This document shows positions 20,287 to 28,269 of a stretch of DNA of 55,163 bases, one piece after another (position 1 is the stretch's first letter; the number at the start of each line of letters is the position of its first letter). Made by a program: the position numbers and the translations under genes. The stretch covers positions 1 to 55,163 of the forward strand of contig JAIRVG010000072.1 in assembly GCA_031253995.1 (NCBI GenBank), read 5' to 3'. Source of the DNA: Paucimonas sp. Its GTDB lineage: Bacteria > Pseudomonadota > Gammaproteobacteria > Pseudomonadales > Pseudomonadaceae. The notes under the pieces were generated by a model. The model did not search any database and was not told the DNA's origin. It saw nothing but the letters and a program-made list of their open reading frames with translations.

Positions 20287-22568
20287 TCGATTTCAACGAC
20301 GTGCCTCAACCCCCTGTACCGGAAACCCGCGAAGCCGAACGCGATGAAATTCGTGCTGAACTGATTGCGCGTCTGGAGGCTGTGCTGATCACGCTGTTCC
20401 CAGCTGGCAAGAAGCGCCGGGGTAAGTTCCTTATTGGGGATGTGCTGGGCAGCCCTGGCGATAGCCTGGAGCTGGTGCTCGAGGGTGACAAGGCGGGACT
20501 GTGGATGGATCGCGCCACCGGCGATGGCGGCGATATCTTTGATCTTATTGCCTGCCATTTAGCGCTATCCATACACACCGACTTCAATCGCGTGTTGGAT
20601 GCCGCCGCCGATTTGCTTGGGCGTGCGCGCTCTGCGCCGGTGCCAAAGAGCAAGAAGCAATCGGCGCCTGTCGATGAACTTGGCCCGGCCACCGCCAAGT
20701 GGGACTACCTCGACGCCAATGGCAAGCTGCTCGCGGTCGTGTACCGCTACGACCCGCCCGGAGGCAAAAAGCAGTTCCGCCCGTGGGATGCCAAGCGGCA
20801 CAAGATGGCACCGCCCGATCCGCGCCCGCTGTACAACCAGCCTGGAATGGTCAGCGCCGCGCAGGTGGTGCTGGTCGAGGGCGAGAAATGCGCCCAAGCC
20901 TTGATCGACGCAGGTGTCAATGCCACCACGGCAATGCACGGTGCGAATGCCCCGGTCGACAAGACCGACTGGTCGCCGCTGTCCGGCAAGACCGTGCTGA
21001 TCTGGCCTGACCGCGACAAGCCGGGCTGGGAATACGCAACACAAGCCGCGCAGGCCGTTCTGGTGGCAGGAGCGAAGTCCTGCCACATCCTGTACCCGCC
21101 CGAGGGTGCGCCGGAGGGTTGGGATGCGGCGGACGCCGTCGCCGAAGGCTTTGATGTCGCCACCTTTCTCACCCACGGCCCACGCCTGCAGATGCACGAC
21201 GTGGCCGATTCCGATGAGCCAGTGCTCGGCAACGACGAGTCCGTTTGGGGTACAGAGGATGCGCTGGCGCTGGCCTTCACCCGCCGCTACCACCGCGACT
21301 GGCGATATGTCGCCGCGTGGGGCCGCTGGCTGGTATGGGACGGACAACGCTGGCGCACCGAGGACACACTGGCTGCAACTGACCTAATTCGCAGCGTCTG
21401 CCGCCAGACTGCCCTGCGCGCAGACAACCTCAAGGTCGCAGCCAAGCTCGCCAGCGCTGGAACGGTCAGTGGCGTGGAACGGCTGGCGCGTGCCGACCGC
21501 AGGCACGCCGCCACCACAGATGAATGGGATGCCGATCCGTGGCTGCTCAACACGCCCGGTGGCGTGGTCGATCTCAAGACCGGACGCAAGCGGGCAAATG
21601 AGCGCTCTGACCGGATGACCAAGATCACCACGGCCACACCGGACGGCGAATGTCCGCAGTGGACGGCGTTTCTGTCAGATGTGACGGGTGGCGATGTCGA
21701 ACTGCAAACCTACCTGCAGCGGATGGTGGGCTATTGCCTGACGGGTGCGACCAGCGCCCACGCACTGTTCTTCCTGTACGGCACCGGTGCCAACGGTAAG
21801 AGCGTGTTCGCCAATGTCATCAGCACCATCCTCGGCGACTATGCCGCCACGGCGTCGATGGACACCTTCGTCGAAACCCGTGGAGACCGGCACCCGACCG
21901 ATCTGGCGGGGCTGCGCGGCGCGCGATTCGTGACGGCCATCGAAACCGAGCAGGGGCGGCGCTTGAATGAGTCGAAAGTCAAAGCCATCACGGGCGGCGA
22001 CAAGATCTCCGCGCGCTTCATGCACAAGGACTTCTTCGAATACACGCCGCAATTCAAGCCGGTGATTGTCGGCAACCACAAGCCCGCTATTCGCAACATT
22101 GACGAAGCAATGCGGCGACGTCTGCACATGATTCCGTTCACGGTAACGATCCCGCCTGATCGGCGCGACCCTCGTTTGACGGAAAAGCTGCTGGCCGAAC
22201 GTGACGGCATCCTCGCCTGGGCCGTCGCCGGATGCCTTGCGTGGCAGCGTGAGGGCCTGAAGCCTCCCGCCTGCGTGCAGGCTGCGACCGAGGAGTACTT
22301 CGAGGCTGAGGATGCGCTGGGCCGATGGATCGACGAGCGCTGTGTGCGGGAGGTCAACGCCAAGTCACTGACCGCAGAGTTGTTCACGGATTGGAAGCAG
22401 TGGGCTGAAGCATCGGGCGAGTTCATCGGTTCGCAGCGCCGTTTTTCCGATCTGCTGATCACCCGTGGAATCGAGAAGTGGCGCAACAGCGCAGGTGTGC
22501 GCGGCTTTCAGGGCATTGGCCTGAAGTACCAGCCAGCACCGTCTTACACCCCCTACGCGGACAACTGA
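20283..22568 (+). CDS. P4-type primase-helicase
   Basis: The 761-residue protein combines an N-terminal primase part, including a TOPRIM-like segment (VVLVEGEKCAQALIDAGVNA, then VLIWPDRDKPG near 200-250), with a C-terminal D5/P4-type SF3 helicase. The helicase carries Walker A GTGANGKS near residue 500, then RGARFVTAIETEQGR and VIVGNHKP, and a C-terminal winged-helix region (RFSDLLITRGIEKW). It would open the origin, unwind DNA and prime synthesis for prophage 2. It overlaps the preceding small gene and is followed by a large nested inverted repeat. Confidence 0.85.
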   Translation: MIDFNDVPQPPVPETREAERDEIRAELIARLEAVLITLFPAGKKRRGKFLIGDVLGSPGDSLELVLEGDKAGLWMDRATGDGGDIFDLIACHLALSIHTDFNRVLDAAADLLGRARSAPVPKSKKQSAPVDELGPATAKWDYLDANGKLLAVVYRYDPPGGKKQFRPWDAKRHKMAPPDPRPLYNQPGMVSAAQVVLVEGEKCAQALIDAGVNATTAMHGANAPVDKTDWSPLSGKTVLIWPDRDKPGWEYATQAAQAVLVAGAKSCHILYPPEGAPEGWDAADAVAEGFDVATFLTHGPRLQMHDVADSDEPVLGNDESVWGTEDALALAFTRRYHRDWRYVAAWGRWLVWDGQRWRTEDTLAATDLIRSVCRQTALRADNLKVAAKLASAGTVSGVERLARADRRHAATTDEWDADPWLLNTPGGVVDLKTGRKRANERSDRMTKITTATPDGECPQWTAFLSDVTGGDVELQTYLQRMVGYCLTGATSAHALFFLYGTGANGKSVFANVISTILGDYAATASMDTFVETRGDRHPTDLAGLRGARFVTAIETEQGRRLNESKVKAITGGDKISARFMHKDFFEYTPQFKPVIVGNHKPAIRNIDEAMRRRLHMIPFTVTIPPDRRDPRLTEKLLAERDGILAWAVAGCLAWQREGLKPPACVQAATEEYFEAEDALGRWIDERCVREVNAKSLTAELFTDWKQWAEASGEFIGSQRRFSDLLITRGIEKWRNSAGVRGFQGIGLKYQPAPSYTPYADN

Positions 22569-22591
22569 GCCAACCATGACAAACACACGGT

Positions 22592-22688
22592 CTGACGCAA
22601 CTGACATGGCTGAACGTAACTTCTCTATACGCGTGCGCGTGCGTGCGCCTCACGGAGAAGTTATGTCTGACTGCGTCCGATGCGTCAG
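22592..22688. repeat. Nested perfect inverted repeats (possible replication or RNA structure)
   Basis: CTGACGCA (22592-22599) mirrors TGCGTCAG (22681-22688), and TAACTTCTC (22617-22625) mirrors GAGAAGTTA (22655-22663). The two arms are separated by 17 bases on each side, so the whole 97-base structure is symmetrical. The centre is an alternating purine-pyrimidine run (GCGTGCGCGTGCGTGCG). No gene is seen here. Confidence 0.65.
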
Positions 22689-22713
22689 TCCAGCCAAGAC
22701 AAGGACTGACACC

Positions 22714-23178
22714 ATGAGCACAACCATCCTCGCCCTCGATCTGGGCACTACTACCGGCTGGGCGCTGCGCAGCAGCGATGGCCACATCACCAGCGGTTCC
22801 GAGATCTTCCGTCCGCAGCGTTTCGAAGGCGGCGGAATGCGCTTCCTGCGATTCAGACGCTGGCTCACTGAGATCAAGCAATCTTGCGACCGCATCGACT
22901 GCCTGCACTTCGAGGAGGTGCGTCGCCATGTCTCGACCGATGCCGCCCACGCCTACGGAGGATTCCTCGCCACGCTCACAGCTTGGTGCGAGCACCACCA
23001 GATCCCGTACCAAGGCGTGCCCGTAGGCACAATCAAGAAGCACGCCACAGGCAAGGGCAACGCGGGCAAGGAAGACGTCATCGCAGCCATGCGTGCGCGC
23101 GGCCACGCTCCGGCCGATGACAACGAAGCTGATGCGCTTGCCTTGCTGCACTGGGCTGTCCAGACCCAGGAGGTGTGA
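22714..23178 (+). CDS. RuvC-like Holliday junction resolvase
   Basis: The 154-residue protein begins ILALDLGTTTGWALRS, an RNase H-fold start with catalytic Asp9. A second acidic site is Glu67/68 (LHFEEV) and the C-terminal acidic pair is in DNEADALALL (about 136-140). The length and spacing fit phage RuvC-type resolvases. It would cut branched DNA formed by recombination before packaging. A longer reading upstream overlaps the inverted repeat, but the ATG after AAGGACTG is preferred. Confidence 0.8.
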   Translation: MSTTILALDLGTTTGWALRSSDGHITSGSEIFRPQRFEGGGMRFLRFRRWLTEIKQSCDRIDCLHFEEVRRHVSTDAAHAYGGFLATLTAWCEHHQIPYQGVPVGTIKKHATGKGNAGKEDVIAAMRARGHAPADDNEADALALLHWAVQTQEV

Positions 23179-23179
23179 C

Positions 23180-23389
23180 GTGAAGATTCCGACACCCCAA
23201 TACCGCTGCCCCCTCGGTCGGCTGCTACCCCAAGCCACGGATCTGGACGCCATCAAGGAACGTGGCTGGCGCGACCAACACATCCTGGTCGTGTCGCCCG
23301 ATGACGAACGCCTCGACTGGATGGAGCGTGAACTGGTGCGCCAGATCGGCGAGCGTCTCTATGGCGCAGGAGGGCGACGTCATGGCTAA
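23180..23389 (+). CDS. Small hypothetical phage protein
   Basis: The 69-residue product starts at GTG one base after the resolvase stop (VKIPTPQYRCPLGRLLPQAT) and holds DERLDWMERELVRQIGERLY. It reads as a small alpha/beta protein common in this operon type. It overlaps the next gene by eight bases. No function is visible in the sequence. Confidence 0.6.
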   Translation: MKIPTPQYRCPLGRLLPQATDLDAIKERGWRDQHILVVSPDDERLDWMERELVRQIGERLYGAGGRRHG

Positions 23390-23777
23390 CCGACACACAA
23401 ACTGGACAATTGAGGATGTGGCCGCGCGCTTCGAGGAGGCGGCCGGCACCGGACGCCGCCTGCCACCCGTGCGGGTGCAGGGCTACTTCAACTGCTGGCC
23501 TGCCTTTGTGCGCAAGGAGTGGGAGTCGTTTGCTGCCGACGAAAAGGTGTACCGACCGTTGCCACCCAGTCCTGATGCTATCGACCGGATGTTGGAGACG
23601 ATGCGCTGGGTGCAATGGCTCGAGGTGGAGCAACGGCATCTGGTGTGGATGCGGGCCAAGCGCTACGGCTGGAGGGACATTGCGATCCGCTTTGCCTGCG
23701 ACCGGACGACAGCGTGGCGTCGCTGGCAAAGGGCACTGGAAATCGTGGCCACGCAGCTCAACGATGCCGCACATTGA
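23382..23777 (+). CDS. DUF6362-like DNA-binding protein
   Basis: The 131-residue protein begins NWTIEDVAARFEEAAGTGRR and has RVQGYFNCWPAFVRKEWESF. A C-terminal helix-turn-helix follows (LVWMRAKRYGWRDIAIRFAC, DRTTAWRRWQRAL). The pattern fits phage DUF6362 proteins, which sit at the end of early operons. The resemblance to small late-gene activators suggests a transcription role, but that is an inference. The ParDE promoter starts inside its last codons. Confidence 0.65.
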   Translation: MANRHTNWTIEDVAARFEEAAGTGRRLPPVRVQGYFNCWPAFVRKEWESFAADEKVYRPLPPSPDAIDRMLETMRWVQWLEVEQRHLVWMRAKRYGWRDIAIRFACDRTTAWRRWQRALEIVATQLNDAAH

Positions 23778-23820
23778 CGACTTGGCGGGCACGGCGGATA
23801 ATAACTATTATTAATAGTTA
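23774..23820 (+). promoter_or_regulatory. ParDE promoter with palindromic operator
   Basis: TTGACG (23774-23779), a 17-base spacer and GATAAT (23797-23802) form a strong sigma-70 promoter. TAACTATTA-T-TAATAGTTA (23802-23820) is a perfect 19-base palindrome over the start point, well placed for autorepression by the ParD dimer. Confidence 0.75.
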
Positions 23821-23831
23821 GGAAATCTGCC

Positions 23832-24089
23832 ATGCCCACCAGTGTCGCCCTTGGCAATCACTTCGAAACCTTCGTCCGAAATCAGCTGCAAAGTGGCCGG
23901 TTCAACAATGCCAGCGAGGTGGTGCGTGCCGGGCTGCGTCTGCTGGAGGAGCGTGAGGAGCGCAAGCAACTCGAACTCGAGGCCCTGCGTGCCGAAATCG
24001 CGGCAGGTCGGGCCAGCGGCCCTGCCAAGTCAGCAGATGCGGTGTTCGACCGCCTCGAGGCCAAGTACGCGGCACAAGCTGAACGCTGA
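23832..24089 (+). CDS. parD: ParD-family antitoxin
   Basis: The 85-residue protein has an N-terminal ribbon-helix-helix (SVALGNHFETFVRNQLQSGR, then NASEVVRAGLRLLEERE) and a C-terminal toxin-binding tail (AEIAAGRASGPAKSADAVFD). It neutralises ParE and represses the operon at the palindrome just upstream. AGGAAA precedes the ATG. Its stop overlaps the ParE start (TGATG), the usual coupling. Confidence 0.9.
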   Translation: MPTSVALGNHFETFVRNQLQSGRFNNASEVVRAGLRLLEEREERKQLELEALRAEIAAGRASGPAKSADAVFDRLEAKYAAQAER

Positions 24090-24388
24090 TGCGCCTGGCC
24101 TTCACCCCGTTGGCCGAGCAAGACCTCGAAGCCATTGCCGACTACATCGCGGCTGGCAACCCTGTGCGCGCCTTGAGTTTCGTGCGTGAGCTGCGCGCGC
24201 AGTGCCAACGTATCACCCTCAATCCATCCGGCTATCGCTTGCGCACCGAGCTGGACGACGGCATCCGATCCTGCGCCCACGGCCACTACGTCATCTTCTT
24301 TGAAGCCACTGCCGAGGCAGTCTTGGTCGTCCGTGTCCTGCACGGCGCTCGTGATTTGCCTGCTGTGTTCAGGGCAGACGAAAAATAG
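24089..24388 (+). CDS. parE: ParE/RelE-superfamily toxin
   Basis: The 99-residue protein has the ParE fold pattern: FTPLAEQDLEAIADYIAAGN, then LSFVRELRAQCQRI, then RLRTELDDGIRSCAHGHYVI and VRVLHGARDLP. ParE toxins poison DNA gyrase, and this module would stabilise the prophage or limit competing phage. It ends the early operon, followed by a 374-base gap. Confidence 0.9.
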   Translation: MRLAFTPLAEQDLEAIADYIAAGNPVRALSFVRELRAQCQRITLNPSGYRLRTELDDGIRSCAHGHYVIFFEATAEAVLVVRVLHGARDLPAVFRADEK

Positions 24389-24632
24389 CCTTCAACTTCC
24401 CGAGCAACGTAGGGCAATGCGTGATGTGTTTGTCCTTGCTTTGACGCATTTGTCCTTTTTGGGGACTGCCGGGTATGCAACAAAACAGCCCGGTCGGGGG
24501 TAGTATTTGAGCTATCTTCTGGACAGCGGTGACGGTTAAGGAAGTGGCCCAAGGCAAAAGGGGTCCTTCCTAGCCGAAATCCAATGCGGGGGGCGCGAGC
24601 GCGACGCTTTTTTAGCGTCAGGGCGCGGGCAA

Positions 24633-24687
24633 GGTTACCAGTCGGCCAGGTTACCGGCCCCGGTTACCACTCCCAGGCGCGGTTACC
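24633..24687. repeat. Four GGTTACC direct repeats
   Basis: GGTTACC occurs at 24633, 24649, 24662 and 24681, all in the same direction, with start-to-start distances of 16, 13 and 19 bases. The uneven spacing argues against CRISPR or a simple tandem repeat. A protein binding array is more likely. Confidence 0.6.
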
Positions 24688-24712
24688 ACCCCACCAGAAT
24701 CTTCATTCACCC

Positions 24713-24748
24713 AACCCGCCCGGCGGCAACGCTCGGCGGGTTTTGCTT
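24713..24748 (+). terminator. Terminator before the methyltransferase genes
   Basis: AACCCGCC (24713-24720) pairs with GGCGGGTT (24735-24742), followed by TTGCTTTT. It would stop transcription from the early side just before the first methyltransferase. Confidence 0.65.
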
Positions 24749-24762
24749 TTGGGACTTCCACT

Positions 24763-26193
24763 TTGAACACGCTCAACGTCGAGTACCGCAAGGTCGAGGC
24801 GCTGATTCCTTACGCCCGCAATCCGCGCACGCATGCCGAAAGCCAGATCGCCAAGATCGCGGCCAGCATCGTCGAGTACGGCTGGACGAACCCGATCCTC
24901 GTCGATGGCGACAACGGCATCATCGCCGGGCACGGGCGTTTGGCCGCCGCGCGCAAGCTCGGGCTCGATCAGGTGCCAGTGATCGAACTGGCCCATCTGA
25001 CCGTCGCGCAGAAGCGGGCACTGGTGATTGCCGACAACCGGCTGGCACTGGATGCGGGCTGGGACGAGGAGATGCTGGCCCTGGAGCTGGCCGATCTGTC
25101 CGAGGCGGGATACGACCTCGCTCTGACTGGTTTCGAGGATGCCGAGATCGAGGCACTGCTCACCGGTGACGTGACCGAAGCCGATGCCGACGCAGAGCCG
25201 GACACCGAGGAACCGGATGCCGCTGACGACGTGCCGGAAGCGCCCGTCGTAGCGGTGTCTCGCCCCGGCGATGTCTGGGCCATCGGCGCGCACCGCCTGA
25301 TCTGTGGCGACGCCACCGACCGGGACGTGGTCGCTGTGCTGATGCAGGGTGACCTCTCTCGCCTGTGTTTCACCTCGCCGCCCTACGGCAACCAGCGCGA
25401 CTACACCTCGGGCGGCATCACCGATTGGGATGGCCTGATGCGTGGCGTGTTCGCGCATCTGCCGATGGCAGGCGACGGTCAGGTGCTGGTCAACCTGGGC
25501 CTGATCCACCGCGACAACGAGGTGATCCCGTATTGGGACGGTTGGCTATCTTGGATGCGCCAGCAGGGCTGGCGGCGCTTTGCGTGGTACGTCTGGGATC
25601 AGGGGCCGGGGATGCCCGGCGACTGGGCAGGCCGCTTTGCGCCGAGCTTCGAGTTTATCTTCCACTTCAACCGGGAGAGCCGCAAGCCGAACAAGATCGT
25701 CCCCTGCAAGCACGCAGGCCAGGAATCCCACCTGCGCGCCGATGGCTCCTCCACGGCGATGCGCTGCAAGGATGGCGAGGTGGGCGGCTGGACGCACAAG
25801 GGGCTGCCGACGCAAGACACCCGCATCCCCGACTCTGTGATCCGCGTGATGCGCCACAAGGGCAAGATCGGTCAGGACATCGACCACCCCGCCGTGTTCC
25901 CGGTGGCGCTGCCGGAGTTCGTAATCGAGGCCTACAGCGACGCTGGTGACATCGTGTTCGAACCCTTCGGCGGCAGCGGCACGACTATGCTGGCGGCCGA
26001 GCGCACGGGCCGCGTCTGCCGCAGCGTGGAAATCGCCCCGCAGTACGTAGACGTGGCCATCAAGCGGTTCCAGCAGAACCACCCCGGCATACCGGTCACC
26101 TTGATCGAGAACAGTGGAATCCCGTCAGGTCAGTCCTTCGAGCAAATTGCTGCAGAGCGCACCACCACCCTGGATGCCGAGGTGGTGGCATGA
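24763..26193 (+). CDS. ParB-domain DNA methyltransferase, SPPY type
   Basis: A TTG start gives 476 residues. The N-terminal ParB/Srx-like domain (about 10-140) has IPYARNPRTHAESQIAKIAA, then IIAGHGRLAAARKLG. The methyltransferase domain has SPPYGN near residue 205 and FEPFGGSGTTMLAAERTGR near 400. SPPY is commoner in N4-cytosine than in N6-adenine enzymes, but both are possible. It overlaps the second methyltransferase by four bases. No restriction enzyme gene is adjacent, so protection of phage DNA from host restriction, or regulation, is likely. Confidence 0.85.
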   Translation: MNTLNVEYRKVEALIPYARNPRTHAESQIAKIAASIVEYGWTNPILVDGDNGIIAGHGRLAAARKLGLDQVPVIELAHLTVAQKRALVIADNRLALDAGWDEEMLALELADLSEAGYDLALTGFEDAEIEALLTGDVTEADADAEPDTEEPDAADDVPEAPVVAVSRPGDVWAIGAHRLICGDATDRDVVAVLMQGDLSRLCFTSPPYGNQRDYTSGGITDWDGLMRGVFAHLPMAGDGQVLVNLGLIHRDNEVIPYWDGWLSWMRQQGWRRFAWYVWDQGPGMPGDWAGRFAPSFEFIFHFNRESRKPNKIVPCKHAGQESHLRADGSSTAMRCKDGEVGGWTHKGLPTQDTRIPDSVIRVMRHKGKIGQDIDHPAVFPVALPEFVIEAYSDAGDIVFEPFGGSGTTMLAAERTGRVCRSVEIAPQYVDVAIKRFQQNHPGIPVTLIENSGIPSGQSFEQIAAERTTTLDAEVVA

Positions 26194-27470
26194 ACTGGCT
26201 GGCCGACAAGATCGAACAGTGGCCGACCGCCAAGTTGCTGCCCTACGCCCGCAACGCGCGCACCCATTCCGAGGAGCAGGTGGCGCAGATCGCCGCCAGC
26301 ATCGCGGAGTTCGGATTTACCAATCCGATCCTGGCGGGCAGCGACGGCATCATCGTCGCTGGCCACGGTCGTCTCGCCGCCGCCCAGAAGCTGGGTCTGG
26401 AACGAGTACCGGTGGTCGTGCTCGATCACCTGACGCCGACCCAGCGCCGGGCCCTGGTCATTGCCGACAACCGCATCGCCGAGAACGCAGGCTGGGACGA
26501 TGCGATGCTAAGGATCGAACTGGAAGCCTTACAACTCGAAGGCTTCGATCTAGACATCACCGGCTTCGACGCCGATGCCCTGGCCGAACTGATCGCCGGC
26601 GACGAGCCGGACAACGAGGGTCAGACGGACGAGGATGCGGTGCCCGAGGTCAGCGAGACACCCATCTCGCGTCCGGGCGATGTCTGGATCATGGGCAAGC
26701 ACCGGCTGCTGTGCGGCGACTCGACCGTGGCCGAGAGCTACGAGCGGTTGATGCAAGGCGCGGTGGCGGACATGGTCTTCACCGACCCACCGTACAACGT
26801 GAACTACGCCAACAGCGCTAAAGACAAGATGCGCGGCAAGGATCGCGCGATCCTGAACGACAACCTGGGTGACGGCTTCTACGACTTCCTGCTGGCGGCC
26901 CTGACGCCCACCGTGGCTCATTGCCGGGGCGGTATTTACGTGGCGATGTCCTCCAGCGAACTGGATGTGCTGCAGGCTGCCTTCCGCGCCGCCGGTGGCA
27001 AGTGGTCGACCTTCATCATCTGGGCCAAGAACACCTTCACGCTGGGCCGCGCCGACTACCAGCGCCAGTATGAGCCCATCCTGTACGGATGGCCCGAGGG
27101 GGCGACACGCCACTGGTGCGGCGACCGCGACCAGGGCGACGTCTGGAACATCAAGAAGCCGCAGAAGAACGACTTGCACCCGACGATGAAGCCGGTGGAG
27201 TTGGTCGAGCGCGCGATCCGCAATTCGAGCAGCCCTGGCAACGTGGTGCTCGATCCGTTCGGGGGCTCGGGGACGACCTTGATCGCCGCCGAGAAGGCAG
27301 GCCGCAAAGCACGGCTGATTGAACTGGATGCCAAGTATTGTGACGTCATTGTTCGGCGCTGGCAGGAGTGGTGCGGTGGGCAGGCCGTGCGGCAGGTCGA
27401 TGGTGCCCGGTTCAATCATCTGGTCAGCGGGGCATCTATGGCAGAGGAGAGTCCCGGTACCAATGTTTGA
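26190..27470 (+). CDS. ParB-domain DNA methyltransferase, DPPY type
   Basis: The 426-residue protein is a paralogue of the gene before it: a ParB-like N-terminus (LLPYARNARTHSEEQVAQIA, GHGRLAAAQKLGLERVPV), then DPPYNVNY near residue 199, FTLGRADYQRQYEPILYG, HPTMKPVELVERAI and DPFGGSGTTLIAAEK near 354. DPPY with a later FGGSGT is typical of beta-type N6-adenine methyltransferases. The two enzymes may modify different bases or sites. The likely role is modification of phage DNA. Confidence 0.85.
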   Translation: MNWLADKIEQWPTAKLLPYARNARTHSEEQVAQIAASIAEFGFTNPILAGSDGIIVAGHGRLAAAQKLGLERVPVVVLDHLTPTQRRALVIADNRIAENAGWDDAMLRIELEALQLEGFDLDITGFDADALAELIAGDEPDNEGQTDEDAVPEVSETPISRPGDVWIMGKHRLLCGDSTVAESYERLMQGAVADMVFTDPPYNVNYANSAKDKMRGKDRAILNDNLGDGFYDFLLAALTPTVAHCRGGIYVAMSSSELDVLQAAFRAAGGKWSTFIIWAKNTFTLGRADYQRQYEPILYGWPEGATRHWCGDRDQGDVWNIKKPQKNDLHPTMKPVELVERAIRNSSSPGNVVLDPFGGSGTTLIAAEKAGRKARLIELDAKYCDVIVRRWQEWCGGQAVRQVDGARFNHLVSGASMAEESPGTNV

Positions 27471-27563
27471 GCGAATCCTGGCCAAAAGTAGGCCAGTGGA
27501 TACTGGGAGTCATTCCTTATCTGGTGCAAACTTCGCATTCTCAGATTTTGATTGCGAGCTGGC

Positions 27564-28061
27564 ATGTTCACGCTTCACTGCACCAAAAAGCTACTCGACC
27601 GAATTGACCCGCAGGTCGCAGCGCCTGCACATTCGACTTCACGGCTTGGTGCCTGGTATGCCACGGCAATGTTCTGGAAACCGCAAATGGCGCTGCTGGT
27701 CAATGAGCGAACATTGTTGCCCGTGCTCTGCCCCTTGGCTCCGGCGGTCACGCTGGTGCAGCGTTTTCCTCAGGCGTTGAGTGTGATGTTGCAGGCGTTG
27801 GATTTGCCACCGGAATTCATTCGGGCTGAGATCGAGGAGATGCGCGAAGTGGTCTATGCCAAGACAGTTAATCGAAGTGTGGTTGGCATAATGAACGAGT
27901 TTTCCTTTCTCGCCGAGGGCTATCGCAGCCTGGAGGGCAAGATGGATCCATTGGAGATCTCTCTCAAATTGGCGAATACCCCGTGTGGTCCCCTTTACAA
28001 AGGGCCGGTCTTTCCAGAAAAGGCTGTTCGCGAGCTGGTCACGGGGGGCGTTTTTCACTGA
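27564..28061 (+). CDS. DUF6933-like protein
   Basis: The 165-residue product begins MFTLHCTKKLLDRIDP and has ALLVNERTLLPVLCPLAPAV, then AKTVNRSVVGIMNEF and TPCGPLYKG. That is the pattern of the DUF6933 family, found alone in many bacteria and phages, with no known function. The ATG before FTLHC was chosen to fit the family start; the frame stays open 12 bases further. It lies between the methyltransferases and a group of leftward genes and looks like an inserted cargo gene. Confidence 0.65.
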   Translation: MFTLHCTKKLLDRIDPQVAAPAHSTSRLGAWYATAMFWKPQMALLVNERTLLPVLCPLAPAVTLVQRFPQALSVMLQALDLPPEFIRAEIEEMREVVYAKTVNRSVVGIMNEFSFLAEGYRSLEGKMDPLEISLKLANTPCGPLYKGPVFPEKAVRELVTGGVFH

Positions 28062-28065
28062 TGTT

Positions 28066-28245
28066 TCAGTGTCGGCCCTGGTCCCTGCTTTGCGCCAGTT
28101 CATGCAGGATCGCCTGGGCCTGGGTATCGCCGCGCAAAGCACGATACAACTGCCTGATGGCTTCTTCAAAGCTCACATCACTGCGGCGGTTTTCCAGTAG
28201 CCAGCGAATGGCGCTGGCCTGATCTGTGGGGGCTGTATTGCTCAT
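28066..28245 (-). CDS. Small hypothetical protein (59 residues)
   Basis: This short leftward gene encodes MSNTAPTDQASAIRWLLENR, then SDVSFEEAIRQLYRALRGDT and ILHELAQSRDQGRH. The helical, charged composition and full in-frame length support real coding despite its size. Its end is four bases beyond the convergent DUF6933 stop. It may follow the DUF3489 gene in one leftward unit, 24 bases downstream of it. No family was recognised. Confidence 0.6.
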   Translation of the reverse strand: MSNTAPTDQASAIRWLLENRRSDVSFEEAIRQLYRALRGDTQAQAILHELAQSRDQGRH

Positions 28246-28269
28246 TGCTGTGTCTCTTGATCCGTGTAA

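Larger units (their letters stand above)
24389..24762. other. 374-base non-coding gap with repeats and hairpins
   Basis: No gene is supported here. It holds two TTTGTCCTT copies near 24430-24455, a perfect hairpin GACGCT-TTTTT-AGCGTC (24603-24619), four GGTTACC repeats (24633-24687) and a terminator (24713-24748). The density of signals suggests a regulatory or replication locus between the early and late genes. Confidence 0.5.

Noticed and set aside
24633..24687. CRISPR array
   Set aside because: The seven-base repeats are too short and unevenly spaced, and no cas genes are present. The Cas4-like nuclease belongs to the phage recombination module.
26114..26821. Rightward reading overlapping the second methyltransferase
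   Set aside because: Shadow of the methyltransferase frame, rich in Arg/Gly/Ala and without motifs.
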